Translations under genes and position numbers: made by a program
The notes under the pieces: generated by a model
Databases searched by the model: none
What the model was told of the DNA's origin: nothing
What the model saw: only the letters and a program-made list of their open reading frames with translations
Part shown: positions 7,910-17,860 of the stretch, piece by piece
Position numbering within the stretch: position 1 is the stretch's first letter
Layout: each line of letters opens with the position of its first letter
NCBI RefSeq assembly: GCF_036409155.1
Contig: NZ_JAZGLW010000001.1
Span: 2,170,001 to 2,234,000, forward strand
Length of the DNA stretch: 64,000 nt
Source: Mycobacterium sp. 050128
GTDB taxonomy: Bacteria; Actinomycetota; Actinomycetes; Mycobacteriales; Mycobacteriaceae
Reading direction: 5' to 3'

Positions 7910-8674
7910 TTGATCGAACAGCTTGCGGTTCCCGCCCGTGCTGTCGGCGGGTTTTTCGAGATGATGATCGATACGGCCCGTGCCTGTTTCCGACGACCGT
8001 TTCAAGGCCGTGAATTCCTGGATCAGACGTGGATGATCGCACGCGTGTCGTTGGTCCCGACCCTGTTGGTGTCGATCCCGTTCACCGTCCTGGTCGCATT
8101 CACCCTCAATATCTTGCTCCGTGAAATCGGCGCGGCCGATTTGTCCGGCGCCGGAACGGCGTTCGGCACCATCACCCAGTTAGGCCCGGTGGTGACCGTG
8201 CTCGTCGTCGCCGGGGCGGGCGCCACCGCGATCTGTGCCGACCTCGGTGCGCGCACCATCCGCGAAGAAATCGACGCGATGCGGGTGCTCGGCATCGACC
8301 CGATCCACCGGCTGGTGGTGCCCCGCGTTCTGGCGTCTACCGTTGTCGCACTGTTGCTTAACGGTTTGGTGTGCGCGATCGGTTTGTCCGGTGGGTACGT
8401 TTTCTCCGTGTTTCTTCAGGGGGTGAATCCGGGCGCGTTCATCAACGGGTTGACCGTGTTGACCGGACTGCGCGAGTTGGTGCTCGCCGAAGTCAAGGCT
8501 CTGTTGTTCGGTGTGATGGCCGGACTCGTCGGCTGCTACCGCGGCCTCACCGTGAAGGGCGGGCCGAAGGGCGTCGGCAACGCGGTCAACGAAACCGTCG
8601 TCTACGCGTTCATTTGTCTGTTCGTCATCAACGTCGTGATGACGGCCATCGGCGTGCGGTTCTCGACGAAGTGA
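7910..8674 (+). CDS. yrbE4A: Mce4 permease subunit YrbE4A
   Basis: A 254-residue polytopic membrane protein of the MlaE/YrbE permease family, with about five to six hydrophobic segments and the conserved cytoplasmic loop REEIDAMRVLGIDPIHRLVV that contacts the ATPase in this transporter class. The TTG start is preceded by AAAGGGGGG at good spacing. With YrbE4B it forms the inner-membrane channel of the Mce4 sterol importer, powered by the MceG/Mkl ATPase encoded elsewhere. It is the first gene of the mce4 transcription unit. Confidence 0.93.
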   Translation: MIEQLAVPARAVGGFFEMMIDTARACFRRPFQGREFLDQTWMIARVSLVPTLLVSIPFTVLVAFTLNILLREIGAADLSGAGTAFGTITQLGPVVTVLVVAGAGATAICADLGARTIREEIDAMRVLGIDPIHRLVVPRVLASTVVALLLNGLVCAIGLSGGYVFSVFLQGVNPGAFINGLTVLTGLRELVLAEVKALLFGVMAGLVGCYRGLTVKGGPKGVGNAVNETVVYAFICLFVINVVMTAIGVRFSTK

Positions 8675-8681
8675 TCACGCG

Positions 8682-9524
8682 ATGAGCTACGACTTCACTT
8701 ACCGGTTCCGCAATATCGCGGCGCGGCTGCAAGGCCCGGTCGACGACTTCGGCGAGCAGGCGCTGTTCTACGGCCAAACCGTGCGCTATGTCCCCAATGC
8801 GCTGACCCGGTACCGCAAGGAGACGATCCGGCTGATCGCGGAGATGACGCTCGGGGCCGGCGCCCTGGTGATGATCGGCGGCACGGTCGGCGTGGCGGCG
8901 TTCCTGACGCTGGCCTCCGGCGGTGTCATCGCCGTCCAGGGTTACTCGTCGCTGGGCAACATCGGTATCGAGGCACTGACCGGCTTCCTGTCGGCGTTTC
9001 TGAACGTCCGCGTGGTCGCGCCGGTCATTGCCGGTATCGCGCTGGCGGCCACGATCGGTGCCGGTGCCACCGCCCAACTGGGCGCCATGCGGGTGTCAGA
9101 AGAGATCGACGCCGTCGAATGCATGGCGGTGCACTCGGTGTCCTACCTGGTGTCGACGCGGCTGATCGCCGGCCTGGTCGCGATCGTCCCGCTGTATTCG
9201 CTGTCGGTGCTCGCCGCGTTCTTCGCCGCGCGCTTCACCACGGTATACATCAATGGGCAGTCGGCCGGTCTCTATGACCACTACTTCAATACGTTCCTCA
9301 TCCCGTCGGACCTCCTGTGGTCGTTCCTGCAGGCCATCGTGATGTCCATCGCGGTGATGTTGGTCCATACCTATTACGGCTACAACGCCAGCGGTGGGCC
9401 GGTAGGCGTGGGCATCGCGGTCGGTCAGGCGGTGCGAACCTCCCTGATCGTCGTCGTCGTCATTACTTTGTTCATCTCGCTAGCCGTTTACGGCGCGTCC
9501 GGTAACTTCAACCTCTCGGGTTAA
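8682..9524 (+). CDS. yrbE4B: Mce4 permease subunit YrbE4B
   Basis: A 280-residue partner of YrbE4A with the same fold. An N-terminal cytoplasmic segment is followed by hydrophobic helices and the loop RVSEEIDAVECMAVHSVSYL, which aligns with the YrbE4A coupling loop. It starts at ATG, 7 bp after the yrbE4A stop. The YrbE pair is predicted to make a heterodimeric permease at the base of the Mce4A-F assembly. Confidence 0.93.
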   Translation: MSYDFTYRFRNIAARLQGPVDDFGEQALFYGQTVRYVPNALTRYRKETIRLIAEMTLGAGALVMIGGTVGVAAFLTLASGGVIAVQGYSSLGNIGIEALTGFLSAFLNVRVVAPVIAGIALAATIGAGATAQLGAMRVSEEIDAVECMAVHSVSYLVSTRLIAGLVAIVPLYSLSVLAAFFAARFTTVYINGQSAGLYDHYFNTFLIPSDLLWSFLQAIVMSIAVMLVHTYYGYNASGGPVGVGIAVGQAVRTSLIVVVVITLFISLAVYGASGNFNLSG

Positions 9525-9540
9525 GGGGACCGCTTAAAAC

Positions 9541-10743
9541 ATGGCAGACACCGGATCGCGACGCACAACTGTTCGGCTGGCAGCGGCGCTGCTGGCCAGT
9601 TTGTTGGTGGCGTTTGCGACGCTGACGTACCTCTCGTACACAGCGGCTTTCGCCTCCGTCGACACGGTCACGGTCGCGGCACCCCGGGCGGGGCTGGTGA
9701 TGGACAAGGGTGCCAAGGTCAAGTACCGCGGCGTCCAGATCGGCAAGGTCACTGACATCAGCTACGGGGCCGAGCAGGCACGCCTGACCCTGGCAATCAA
9801 CAGCGACGACATGCATTTCATCCCCTCCAACGCGCCGGTGCATATCTCGGGAAATACGATCTTCGGCGCAAAGTCAGTGGAATTCGTTGTGCCCCAGGCT
9901 CCTTCGCCGACCTCGCTGCGTCCCAATGCACACGTCGAGGCCTCCGCGGTGCAGCTGGAAGTCAACACGCTGTTTCAGTCGCTGATGGATCTGCTGCATA
10001 AGGTCGACCCGGTGGAATTGAACGGGACGCTCAGCGCCTTCGCCGAAGGTTTGCGTGGTCATGGTGACGACTTCGGTGCGCTGCTGTCGGGCTTGAATAC
10101 CCTGACGCAGCAAACGAATCCGAAGTTGCCCGCGCTGCAGGAGGACTTCCGCAAGGCCGCGATCGTCACAGGCGTGTACGCCGACGCCGCCCCGGACCTG
10201 AACACCATCTTCGACAACCTGCCCACCATCAACAGGACAGTCGTCGACCAGCAGAAGAACCTCAACGACACCCTGTTGGCCACGATCGGCCTGTCCAACA
10301 ACGCCTATGAGACGTTGGAACCGGCCGAGAAGGACCTCATCGACGCGATCAACCGGCTGCGGGCCCCACTCAAGGTGGCCGCCGACTACTCACCCGAATT
10401 CGGCTGCCTGTTCGCGGGTATCGATCGGGGCCTCAAGGAGTTCGGCCCAATTCTGGGTGTCCGCAAGGCAGGCCTGTTCACCTCGTCGAGCTTCGTCCTG
10501 GGCGCGCCGGCCTACACGTATCCGGAGTCCCTGCCGATCGTCAACGCCTCCGGCGGACCCAACTGCCGTGGGCTGCCGAACATTCCGAACAAGCAGAACG
10601 GCGGATCGTGGTATCGCGCGCCGTTCCTGGTCACCGACAACGCCAACATCCCGTACGAGCCGTTTACCGAACTGCAGTTCGACGCGCCCTCGACGCTGCA
10701 GTTCTTGTTCCACGGCTCCTTCGCGGAACGGGACGACTTCTGA
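9541..10743 (+). CDS. mce4A: Mce4A, substrate-binding subunit of the sterol importer
   Basis: A 400-residue protein, the same length as M. tuberculosis Mce4A. One N-terminal membrane segment (about residues 13-36) is followed by the MCE/MlaD beta-barrel domain (about 40-120, containing VKYRGVQIGKVTDI) and a long helical domain. The outward part assembles with Mce4B-F into a hydrophobic tunnel across the periplasm. A ribosome site AAGGGG precedes the ATG. The last bases overlap the start of mce4B. Confidence 0.94.
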   Translation: MADTGSRRTTVRLAAALLASLLVAFATLTYLSYTAAFASVDTVTVAAPRAGLVMDKGAKVKYRGVQIGKVTDISYGAEQARLTLAINSDDMHFIPSNAPVHISGNTIFGAKSVEFVVPQAPSPTSLRPNAHVEASAVQLEVNTLFQSLMDLLHKVDPVELNGTLSAFAEGLRGHGDDFGALLSGLNTLTQQTNPKLPALQEDFRKAAIVTGVYADAAPDLNTIFDNLPTINRTVVDQQKNLNDTLLATIGLSNNAYETLEPAEKDLIDAINRLRAPLKVAADYSPEFGCLFAGIDRGLKEFGPILGVRKAGLFTSSSFVLGAPAYTYPESLPIVNASGGPNCRGLPNIPNKQNGGSWYRAPFLVTDNANIPYEPFTELQFDAPSTLQFLFHGSFAERDDF

Positions 10744-11798
10744 TGGCGGGTTCGGAAATGCCGTCGCACCGGTCGATGGTGATCAAGGTCAGCATCTTCA
10801 CGGTGGTGATGCTGCTGGTCGCCGCGGGCTTGGTGGTGGTCTTCGGCGACTTCCGATTCGGCGACGAAAGCACCTATCACGCAACGTTTATCGACGCGTC
10901 TCGACTGAAGGCCGGCCAAAAGGTTCGCATTTCCGGTGTGCCCGTCGGTTCGGTGAACGGCGTCAAACTCAACCCGGACAACACCGTTGACGTCGCATTC
11001 GGCATCGACAGCCGCTACACGGTGTACTCGTCGACGCGCGCGGTGATCCGCTACGAAAACCTGGTGGGCGACCGCTTCCTCGAGATCACGTCGGGTCCGG
11101 GGGAGCTGCGCAAGCTGGCGCCGGGTGGCACGATCAACGCCCAACACACCCAGCCCGCACTGGATTTGGACGCGCTGCTGGGTGGACTGCGGCCGGTACT
11201 CAAGGGTTTGGACGCCGACAAGGTCAACACGATCAGCGGCGCCGTCATCGAGTTGTTGCAGGGCCAGGGTGGAGCGTTGTCGAATGTGCTGGCCGACACC
11301 AGCGCTTTCTCCACGGCGCTGGGCCAGCGCGACCAACTCATCGGCGACACGATCACCAACCTGAACCAGGTGCTGGGCACCATCGATCAAAAGAGCGCGC
11401 AATTCTCGACCAGCGTCGACCAGCTGCAGCAATTGATCAGTGGCCTGGCCAAGAACAAGGACTCGATCGCCGGAGCCATTCCGCCGCTTGCGTCGACTAC
11501 GACGGATCTCACTGAGCTGCTGAAGAATTCACGCCGGCCGCTGCAAGGAATCCTGGAGAACACCCGGCCGTTGGCCACCGAGATCGACAACCGCAAGGCC
11601 GAAGTCGACAACGACGTCGAGCAACTGGGTGAGGACTATCTGCGCCTGGCCGCACTCGGTGCCTATGGCTCGTTCTTCAACATCTACTTCTGCTCCGTGA
11701 CGATCAAGATCAACGGACCGGCCGGTAGCGACATCCGCCTGCCCCTTGGTGGCCAGGTGGATCCCAGCCAAGGGAGGTGCGCTTTTGTCAAGCAATGA
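10743..11798 (+). CDS. mce4B: Mce4B
   Basis: A 351-residue Mce family subunit. The frame is open further upstream, but the ATG at 10743 overlaps the mce4A stop by one base and yields the family pattern MAGSEMPSHRS, then a membrane helix (about residues 13-35) and an MCE domain with KVRISGVPVGSVNGVKL. The C-terminal half is helical with many Asn/Gln/Leu repeats typical of the tunnel-forming region. Confidence 0.92.
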   Translation: MAGSEMPSHRSMVIKVSIFTVVMLLVAAGLVVVFGDFRFGDESTYHATFIDASRLKAGQKVRISGVPVGSVNGVKLNPDNTVDVAFGIDSRYTVYSSTRAVIRYENLVGDRFLEITSGPGELRKLAPGGTINAQHTQPALDLDALLGGLRPVLKGLDADKVNTISGAVIELLQGQGGALSNVLADTSAFSTALGQRDQLIGDTITNLNQVLGTIDQKSAQFSTSVDQLQQLISGLAKNKDSIAGAIPPLASTTTDLTELLKNSRRPLQGILENTRPLATEIDNRKAEVDNDVEQLGEDYLRLAALGAYGSFFNIYFCSVTIKINGPAGSDIRLPLGGQVDPSQGRCAFVKQ

Positions 11799-12849
11799 CA
11801 AGCGCGAACGCGACCCGTTGCGCACCGGGGTCTTCGGTGTGGTGCTGGTCCTGTGCGTGGTGTTGCTCGCATTCGGCTACGCCAACCTGCCGTTCTGGCC
11901 GCAGGGCCGCGTCTACGACGCTTACTTCAGCGACGCCGGCGGCATCTCGCCCGGCAACTCCGTATACGTGTCGGGCTTCAAGGTGGGCAAGGTGCAGGCG
12001 GTCGGGCTGGCCGGCGACAGCGCGAAGGTGACGTTCTCCATCGATCGCCACGTCGCGGTCGGTGACCAGTCACTGGCCGCGATCCGCACCGACACGATCC
12101 TGGGCGAGCGTTCGATTGCGGTGACTCCCGCCGGCCACGGCAAGGCGACCACGATTCCGCGCAGCCGCACGACGACGCCGTACACGCTGGCCGGTGCCCT
12201 CGAGGATCTGGGTCAGAATGCGAACAACCTGAACAAGCCGCAGTTCGAACAGGCGTTGAACGTTCTCACCGATACGCTGCACGGCGCCACCCCGCAACTG
12301 CGCGGCGCCCTGGATGGGGTGACATCGTTGTCCCGCACTCTGAACCGCCGGGACGAAGCGCTGCAAAGCCTGCTGGCACATGCGAAGTCGGTGACAGCGG
12401 TGTTGTCCGACCGGGCCAACCAGGTCAACAAGTTGGTCGACGACGGCAACGAATTGTTCGCCGCGCTCGATGAGCGCCGCGCCGCACTTGGGCAATTGAT
12501 CTCGGGCATCAACGACGTCTCCACCCAGATTTCCGGCTTCGTTGCCGACAACCGGAAAGAGTTCGGCCCCGCCTTGAGCAAGCTCAACGACGTACTGAGC
12601 AACCTCAACGAGCGTCGCGACTACATCACCGAGGCTCTCAAGCGGTTGCCCACCTACGCGACCGAGCTCGGCGAGGTCGTTGGCTCCGGGCCAGGGTTCA
12701 ACGTCAACGTCTACGGCGTCATCCCGGCGCCGCTGCTGGCCACGATGTTCGACTTCTTCTACCAGCCGGGCAAGCTGCCGGCCAGCCTCTCCGACTATCT
12801 GCGCGGATTGATCCAGGAACGCTGGACCATCCGCCCGAAGTCGCCATGA
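11785..12849 (+). CDS. mce4C: Mce4C
   Basis: A 354-residue Mce family subunit. I chose the TTG at 11785 because AGGGAGGTG ends about six bases before it; the upstream in-frame codons overlap the mce4B C-terminus. That start makes a 14-bp overlap with mce4B. The protein has an N-terminal membrane helix, an MCE domain (GGISPGNSVYVSGFKVGKV) and a helical C-terminal domain with the motif NLNERRDYITEALKRLP shared by Mce C subunits. Confidence 0.9.
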   Translation: MSSNDKRERDPLRTGVFGVVLVLCVVLLAFGYANLPFWPQGRVYDAYFSDAGGISPGNSVYVSGFKVGKVQAVGLAGDSAKVTFSIDRHVAVGDQSLAAIRTDTILGERSIAVTPAGHGKATTIPRSRTTTPYTLAGALEDLGQNANNLNKPQFEQALNVLTDTLHGATPQLRGALDGVTSLSRTLNRRDEALQSLLAHAKSVTAVLSDRANQVNKLVDDGNELFAALDERRAALGQLISGINDVSTQISGFVADNRKEFGPALSKLNDVLSNLNERRDYITEALKRLPTYATELGEVVGSGPGFNVNVYGVIPAPLLATMFDFFYQPGKLPASLSDYLRGLIQERWTIRPKSP

Positions 12850-12865
12850 TGGCGGGATTGTCCTC

Positions 12866-14293
12866 ATGAGGAGGATTGCCGGCAGCCGCGGGCTGCGCTA
12901 CACCACCATCATCGCGCTGGTCGCGGCGCTGGTGGGTGGCGTGTATGTGCTTACATCGCGGGCGAATAACCGGACCATCACCGGTTACTTCACGTCCGCG
13001 GTCGGCCTTTATCCCGGCGATCAGGTGCGTGTCCTCGGTGTCCCGATCGGCAAGATCGATTCGATCGAACCGCGGCCGTCCGATGTGAAAATCACGATGA
13101 CGGTGCCCAAGGACGTCAAGATCCCGAAGGACGCCAAGGCTGTCATCATGTCGCCGAACCTGGTGGCGGCGAGGTTTATTCAGCTCGCCCCGGCCTACAC
13201 CGGCGGGGCGGTGCTGCCCGATGGCGCCAGCATCGATCTGTCTCGCACCGCGGTGCCGGTGGAATGGGACGAGGTCAAGGAAGCGCTGACCCAACTGGCG
13301 GTTTCGCTGGGTCCGACGGCCGGATCCATGCAGGGGCCGTTGGGTACGGCGATCAACCAGGCCGCGGATACGTTCGACGGCAACGGCCAATCGTTCCACA
13401 GCGCTCTGCAGGAGCTTTCGCAAATCGCTGGGCGACTGGGGGATTCGCGCGGCGACATCTTCGGCACCATCAAGAACCTGCAGGTTCTGGTCAATGCATT
13501 GTCGGCCAGTAACGAACAGATCGTGCAGTTCGCCGGAAACGTGGCCTCGGTATCGCAGGTCCTTGCCGACAGCTCGCGTCACCTGGACAACACGCTGGGC
13601 AATCTCAACCAGGCACTCACGGATATTCGGGGATTCCTGCACCAAAATAACTCGACGTTGATCGATACGGTCAACCAGCTCAATGATTTCAGCAAGACGT
13701 TGAGCGACCAGAGCGACAACATCGAACAGGTGCTGCACGTCGCCGGTCCCGGTATCGCCAACTTCTACAACATCTATGACCCGGCACAGGGCACGCTGAA
13801 CGGTCTGTTGTCGATCCCGGAGTTCGCCAACCCGGTGCAGTTCATCTGCGGCGGTTCCTTCGAAACGGCTGGCGGGCCAAGGGCGCCCGACTACTACCGG
13901 CGTGCCGAGCTGTGCCGTGAGCGGCTGGGGCCGGTGCTGCGCCGGCTGGCGGTGAATTACCCGCCGGTCATGTTCCACCCGCTCAACACGATCACCGCCT
14001 ACAAGGGTCAGATCATCTATGACACCCCGGCCACCGAAGCCAAAGCGCAGACACCGATTCCGCAGCTGACCTGGATACCGGCGCAAGGTGTTCCGCCGCC
14101 GGCGGTCCAGAATCCGGCCGATTTGCAAGCCCTGCTGGTGCCGACGGCCCCGCAGGCCGGACCGGTGCCGGGTCCGTCCGGCGCGCCCGCTCCTGCCCCC
14201 GGTCCCGCCCCGGGATCCGCGTTCGGCCCCCTGCCGGGGCCTGCGCCGGGCCCCTCCGCCGGGCTGCAAAACGCTCCAGGCGGCGGCGGATGA
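12866..14293 (+). CDS. mce4D: Mce4D
   Basis: A 475-residue Mce family subunit, slightly longer than the H37Rv protein as I recall it (about 451). It has an N-terminal helix, an MCE domain (YPGDQVRVLGVPIGKID) and helical repeats, then a Pro/Ala-rich tail of about 70 residues (PAPAPGPAPG pattern) reaching the stop. The tail accounts for the extra length. It lies 16 bp behind mce4C and overlaps mce4E by 4 bp (ATGA). Confidence 0.92.
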   Translation: MRRIAGSRGLRYTTIIALVAALVGGVYVLTSRANNRTITGYFTSAVGLYPGDQVRVLGVPIGKIDSIEPRPSDVKITMTVPKDVKIPKDAKAVIMSPNLVAARFIQLAPAYTGGAVLPDGASIDLSRTAVPVEWDEVKEALTQLAVSLGPTAGSMQGPLGTAINQAADTFDGNGQSFHSALQELSQIAGRLGDSRGDIFGTIKNLQVLVNALSASNEQIVQFAGNVASVSQVLADSSRHLDNTLGNLNQALTDIRGFLHQNNSTLIDTVNQLNDFSKTLSDQSDNIEQVLHVAGPGIANFYNIYDPAQGTLNGLLSIPEFANPVQFICGGSFETAGGPRAPDYYRRAELCRERLGPVLRRLAVNYPPVMFHPLNTITAYKGQIIYDTPATEAKAQTPIPQLTWIPAQGVPPPAVQNPADLQALLVPTAPQAGPVPGPSGAPAPAPGPAPGSAFGPLPGPAPGPSAGLQNAPGGGG

Positions 14294-15447
14294 AACGAAT
14301 CATGTTGCGCGGCAGTGCATTAGCGGCGGGCAGTGTGCTGCTCGCCGGCTGCCAGTTCGGCGGGCTGAACTCGCTGTCGATGCCGGGCACCGCGGGTCAC
14401 GGCAGCGGCGCATTCTCGATCACTGTCGAAATGCCCGACGTCGCGACATTGCCGCAGAACTCACCGGTCATGGTCGACGATGTCACGGTCGGTAGTGTGG
14501 CCGGTATCGCTGCCGAGCAGCGTCCCGACGGATCCTTTTATGCCGCAGTGAAATTAGCGCTGGACCGCAATGTCGTGTTGCCCGCGAACTCCACCGCCAC
14601 CGTCGCGCAGACGTCGTTGCTGGGTTCGCTGCACATCGATCTCGCCGCGCCCAAGGGCAAGCCGGCGACCGGCAGGCTCGTCGACGGTTCCAAGATCTCG
14701 GAGTCCAACACCGGCCGGTTCCCCACCACCGAAGAGGTTTTCTCGGCCCTCGGTGTCGTGGTCAACAAGGGCAATCTCGGTGCGTTGGAAGAGATCACCG
14801 ATGAGACGTACCAAGCGGTGGCGGGACGGCAGAACCAGTTCGTCGACCTGGTGCCCAGGCTGGCTGAATTGACGTCGGGGCTCAACCGGCAGGTCGGTGA
14901 CATCATCGATGCGGTCGACGGTTTGAACCGGTTTTCCGCGACGCTCGCGCGCGATAAGGACAACCTGGGCCGGGCGCTGGACACGCTGCCTGAGGCGCTG
15001 AAGGTGCTCAACAAGAATCGCGAACACATCATCGAGGCCTTCGCTTCGCTGAAGAAATTGGCGACGGTCACCTCACACGTGCTGTCAAAGACGAAGACCG
15101 ACTTCGCCGAAGATCTCAAAGGCCTTTATTCGGTCGTGAAGGCGCTCAACGACAACCGGAAGAATTTGGTCACGTCGCTGCAGATATTGCTGACGTTCCC
15201 GTTCCCCAACTACGGCATCAAGCAAGCCGTACGTGGCGACTACCTCAACGTGTTCACCACGTTCGACCTCACTTTGCGCCGGCTCGGCGAAACGTTCTTC
15301 ACCACGTCGTATGCGCTTGACCCGAACATGATGCACATGAGCGAGATCGTCAACCCGCCCGACTTCTTGACCGGCGAACTGGCAAACCTGTCCGGACAGG
15401 CCGCCGACCCGTTCAAGATTCCGCCCGGCACGGCTTCGGGACAGTAG
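14290..15447 (+). CDS. mce4E: Mce4E lipoprotein (LprN)
   Basis: A 385-residue Mce family lipoprotein. The signal peptide ends in the lipobox VLLAGC, with Cys at about residue 20, so the mature protein is predicted to be lipid-anchored, unlike the other Mce subunits. An MCE domain (LPQNSPVMVDDVTVGSVAGI) and helical region follow. The start overlaps the mce4D stop by 4 bp. It is known as lprN in M. tuberculosis. Confidence 0.93.
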   Translation: MKRIMLRGSALAAGSVLLAGCQFGGLNSLSMPGTAGHGSGAFSITVEMPDVATLPQNSPVMVDDVTVGSVAGIAAEQRPDGSFYAAVKLALDRNVVLPANSTATVAQTSLLGSLHIDLAAPKGKPATGRLVDGSKISESNTGRFPTTEEVFSALGVVVNKGNLGALEEITDETYQAVAGRQNQFVDLVPRLAELTSGLNRQVGDIIDAVDGLNRFSATLARDKDNLGRALDTLPEALKVLNKNREHIIEAFASLKKLATVTSHVLSKTKTDFAEDLKGLYSVVKALNDNRKNLVTSLQILLTFPFPNYGIKQAVRGDYLNVFTTFDLTLRRLGETFFTTSYALDPNMMHMSEIVNPPDFLTGELANLSGQAADPFKIPPGTASGQ

Positions 15448-15457
15448 GGGCGGCGCA

Positions 15458-17146
15458 ATGATTGACAAACTCACCAGGATTCAGCTCTGGGTATTCGCGG
15501 TGATCACCGTGATCACGCTGACCATCATGGCGATCTTCTACCTCCGCCTGCCCGCGACGTTCGGCATCGGGACCTATGTGGCGAGTGCCGACTTCGTCGC
15601 CGGTGGCGGCCTGTACAAGAATGCCAACGTCACCTATCGCGGCGTCGCTGTCGGCAGGGTGGACTCGGTGGCGCTGAACCCGAAGGGCGTCACCGCGGAA
15701 ATGCGGCTGAACAGCGGCACTCCGATTCCGTCGAATGTCATCGCCACCGTGAAGAGCGTGTCCGCCGTCGGTGAGCAGTACATCGACCTGGTGCCACCGA
15801 AAGATCCGGCATCGAGCAAGTTGCACAACGGTTCTCGGATCGATCAGGCCAACACCCGGATCGGTCAGGACGTCGCCGATCTGTTGAAGCGGGCTGAGGC
15901 GCTGGTCAACAGCCTCGGTGACACCAAGTTGCGGGAGTTGCTGCACGAGACGTTCCAGGCGGCCAACGGTTCGGGTCCAGAGCTGGCCCGGTTGCTCGAA
16001 TCGGCCCGGTTGCTGGTGGACGAGGCCAACGCCGACTATCCGCAAGTCTCGCAGCTGATCGATCAGGCGGGCCCGTTCCTGGAATCTCAGATCCGCGCCG
16101 GCGCTGACATCAAGTCGCTGGCAGATGGGTTGGCGCGGTTCACTTCCGAGGTGCAACGGGCCGACCCGCAGCTGCGTTCGACATTGGCCAACGCTCCGGG
16201 CGCGGCCGACGAGGCCAGCACGGCGTTCTCCGGCATCCGCCCCAGTTTCCCGGCGCTGGCCGCCAACCTGGCGAACCTAGGCCGGGTCGGCGTGATCTAT
16301 CACAAGTCGATCGAGCAACTCTTGGTGGTTCTGCCGGCGCTGTTCGCCGCGATCATCACGATGGCGGGCGGCCCGCCTCTGGACGAGGGCGGCAAGCTGG
16401 ACTTCAAGCTCGACTTGAACGACCCGCCGCCGTGCGCTGTCGGGTTCTTGCCGCCGCCGCTGATGCGCACGCCCGCCGACGAGACGGTGCGCGAGCTGCC
16501 CCGAGACATGTACTGCAAGGTCGCTCAGAACGACCCGAGCACCGTGCGTGGGGCGCGTAACTATCCGTGCCAGGAGTTCCCGGGCAAACGGGCACCGACG
16601 ATTCAGCTGTGTCGCGACCCGAGGGGTTATGTGCCGATCGGGCGTAACCCATGGCGCGGTCCGCCGGTTCCGTACAACACGCCGCAGACAAACGGGCTGA
16701 ACACGTTGCCGCCCAACAAGTTCCCTTACATTCCGCCCGAGGCTGAGCCGGATCCGGGTACTCCTATCGTCGGTCCGCCCCCGCCGGGGGTGGTGCCCGG
16801 GCCGGGGCCGCTGCCCAACCATCAGCCCGCCTTTGATCCGCCGCCGCCCAACGACAGGCCGCCGCCACCGGGCAACCCGTCGTGGATGCCGCCGGGCGTC
16901 CCCCCGGTACCGCCGATACTCCCGTATCCGAAGTGGCTGCCGCCGCCATCACCCCCGCAGGCCATGGGTCCGCCGGTTGCGCCGAGTCTGCCGTCGCAGG
17001 CCAGCGGCCCCGCGTACACCACCTATGACGAGTCCACCGGCGCGTTCAGGGACCCGGCGGGAGGCACTGGTATCTTCGCGGCCGGCGCGAATACGTCCAG
17101 CGCCGAGAATTGGGTGGACCTCATGCTTGATCCAAGGCCGATGTAA
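15458..17146 (+). CDS. mce4F: Mce4F
   Basis: A 562-residue Mce family subunit, close to the H37Rv length. It has an N-terminal helix, an MCE domain (NANVTYRGVAVGRVDSVAL), helical repeats, and a long Pro/Gly-rich C-terminal region from about residue 410 (PPPPGVVPGPGPLPNHQP) that probably projects towards the outer layers of the envelope. It begins 10 bp after mce4E and ends directly against the mam4A start. Confidence 0.93.
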   Translation: MIDKLTRIQLWVFAVITVITLTIMAIFYLRLPATFGIGTYVASADFVAGGGLYKNANVTYRGVAVGRVDSVALNPKGVTAEMRLNSGTPIPSNVIATVKSVSAVGEQYIDLVPPKDPASSKLHNGSRIDQANTRIGQDVADLLKRAEALVNSLGDTKLRELLHETFQAANGSGPELARLLESARLLVDEANADYPQVSQLIDQAGPFLESQIRAGADIKSLADGLARFTSEVQRADPQLRSTLANAPGAADEASTAFSGIRPSFPALAANLANLGRVGVIYHKSIEQLLVVLPALFAAIITMAGGPPLDEGGKLDFKLDLNDPPPCAVGFLPPPLMRTPADETVRELPRDMYCKVAQNDPSTVRGARNYPCQEFPGKRAPTIQLCRDPRGYVPIGRNPWRGPPVPYNTPQTNGLNTLPPNKFPYIPPEAEPDPGTPIVGPPPPGVVPGPGPLPNHQPAFDPPPPNDRPPPPGNPSWMPPGVPPVPPILPYPKWLPPPSPPQAMGPPVAPSLPSQASGPAYTTYDESTGAFRDPAGGTGIFAAGANTSSAENWVDLMLDPRPM

Positions 17147-17860
17147 GTGACATCTGCAACCAGCGGCGAACAATCCACGGCGGCACCGCGTGCCCGTCGC
17201 CGGGCATCGCGCGCGGCTGGCCCGGCGAAGAGCGAGTCGAGCACCGCGACCGAGGTGGCGCTCGAGGCTCCCGCCGCACCGAAGAAGCAACAGGTCAAAC
17301 GCGTCAAGACCCTCAAGACGCTCAAGCCGCCACCGCGGCGGCGGCCGAATGGGCGCATGGTTGGCTGGATTTCGTTCGCCGCCGCGTTGCTGGCGCTTGG
17401 CGGGCTGGCCGCATGCTTGACCGCGCTGGTTATTTCGCAACGCCACGCCGAAGCCGCGCAGGCCCGTGATCAGCGTTTCGTCGACACCGCCACGCAGACG
17501 GTGCAAAACATGTTCAGCTACAAGCAGGACAACATCGACGACAGCGTGAACCGTTTCTACAACGGCACCAGCGGCCCGCTGCGCGGCATGTTGGGCGCCA
17601 ACAACAACATTGAAAACCTCAAGGCGCTGTTCCGTTCCACCAACGCGACCTCCGAGGCGGTGATCAACGGCGCGGCTCTGGAAGGCATTGACACGGTTAC
17701 GGATAACGCCTCGGTGCTGGTATCCGTCCGGGTAACGGTGGCCGACATCGACGGAGTCCACAAGCCATCCATGCCCTACCGACTGCGAGTCGTCGTGCAC
17801 GAGGACGAGCAGGGGCACATGACGGGTTACGACCTGAAGTACCCCGACGGGGGCAACTGA
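17147..17860 (+). CDS. mam4A: Mce-associated membrane protein Mam4A
   Basis: A 237-residue protein starting with GTG. The N-terminal about 70 residues are Arg/Lys-rich and disordered (KTLKTLKPPPRRRP), then comes one membrane helix (about 75-97) and an extracytoplasmic alpha+beta domain. This is the Mce-associated membrane protein layout, and the position matches Rv3493c. Family members help stabilise Mce transporters. It ends with a 1-bp overlap onto mam4B. Confidence 0.85.
   Translation: MTSATSGEQSTAAPRARRRASRAAGPAKSESSTATEVALEAPAAPKKQQVKRVKTLKTLKPPPRRRPNGRMVGWISFAAALLALGGLAACLTALVISQRHAEAAQARDQRFVDTATQTVQNMFSYKQDNIDDSVNRFYNGTSGPLRGMLGANNNIENLKALFRSTNATSEAVINGAALEGIDTVTDNASVLVSVRVTVADIDGVHKPSMPYRLRVVVHEDEQGHMTGYDLKYPDGGN

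Noticed and set aside
12719..14269. A 516-codon minus-strand frame opposite mce4D
   Set aside because: Antisense to a clear Mce family gene with correct overlaps; Arg/Gln/Gly-rich shadow product.
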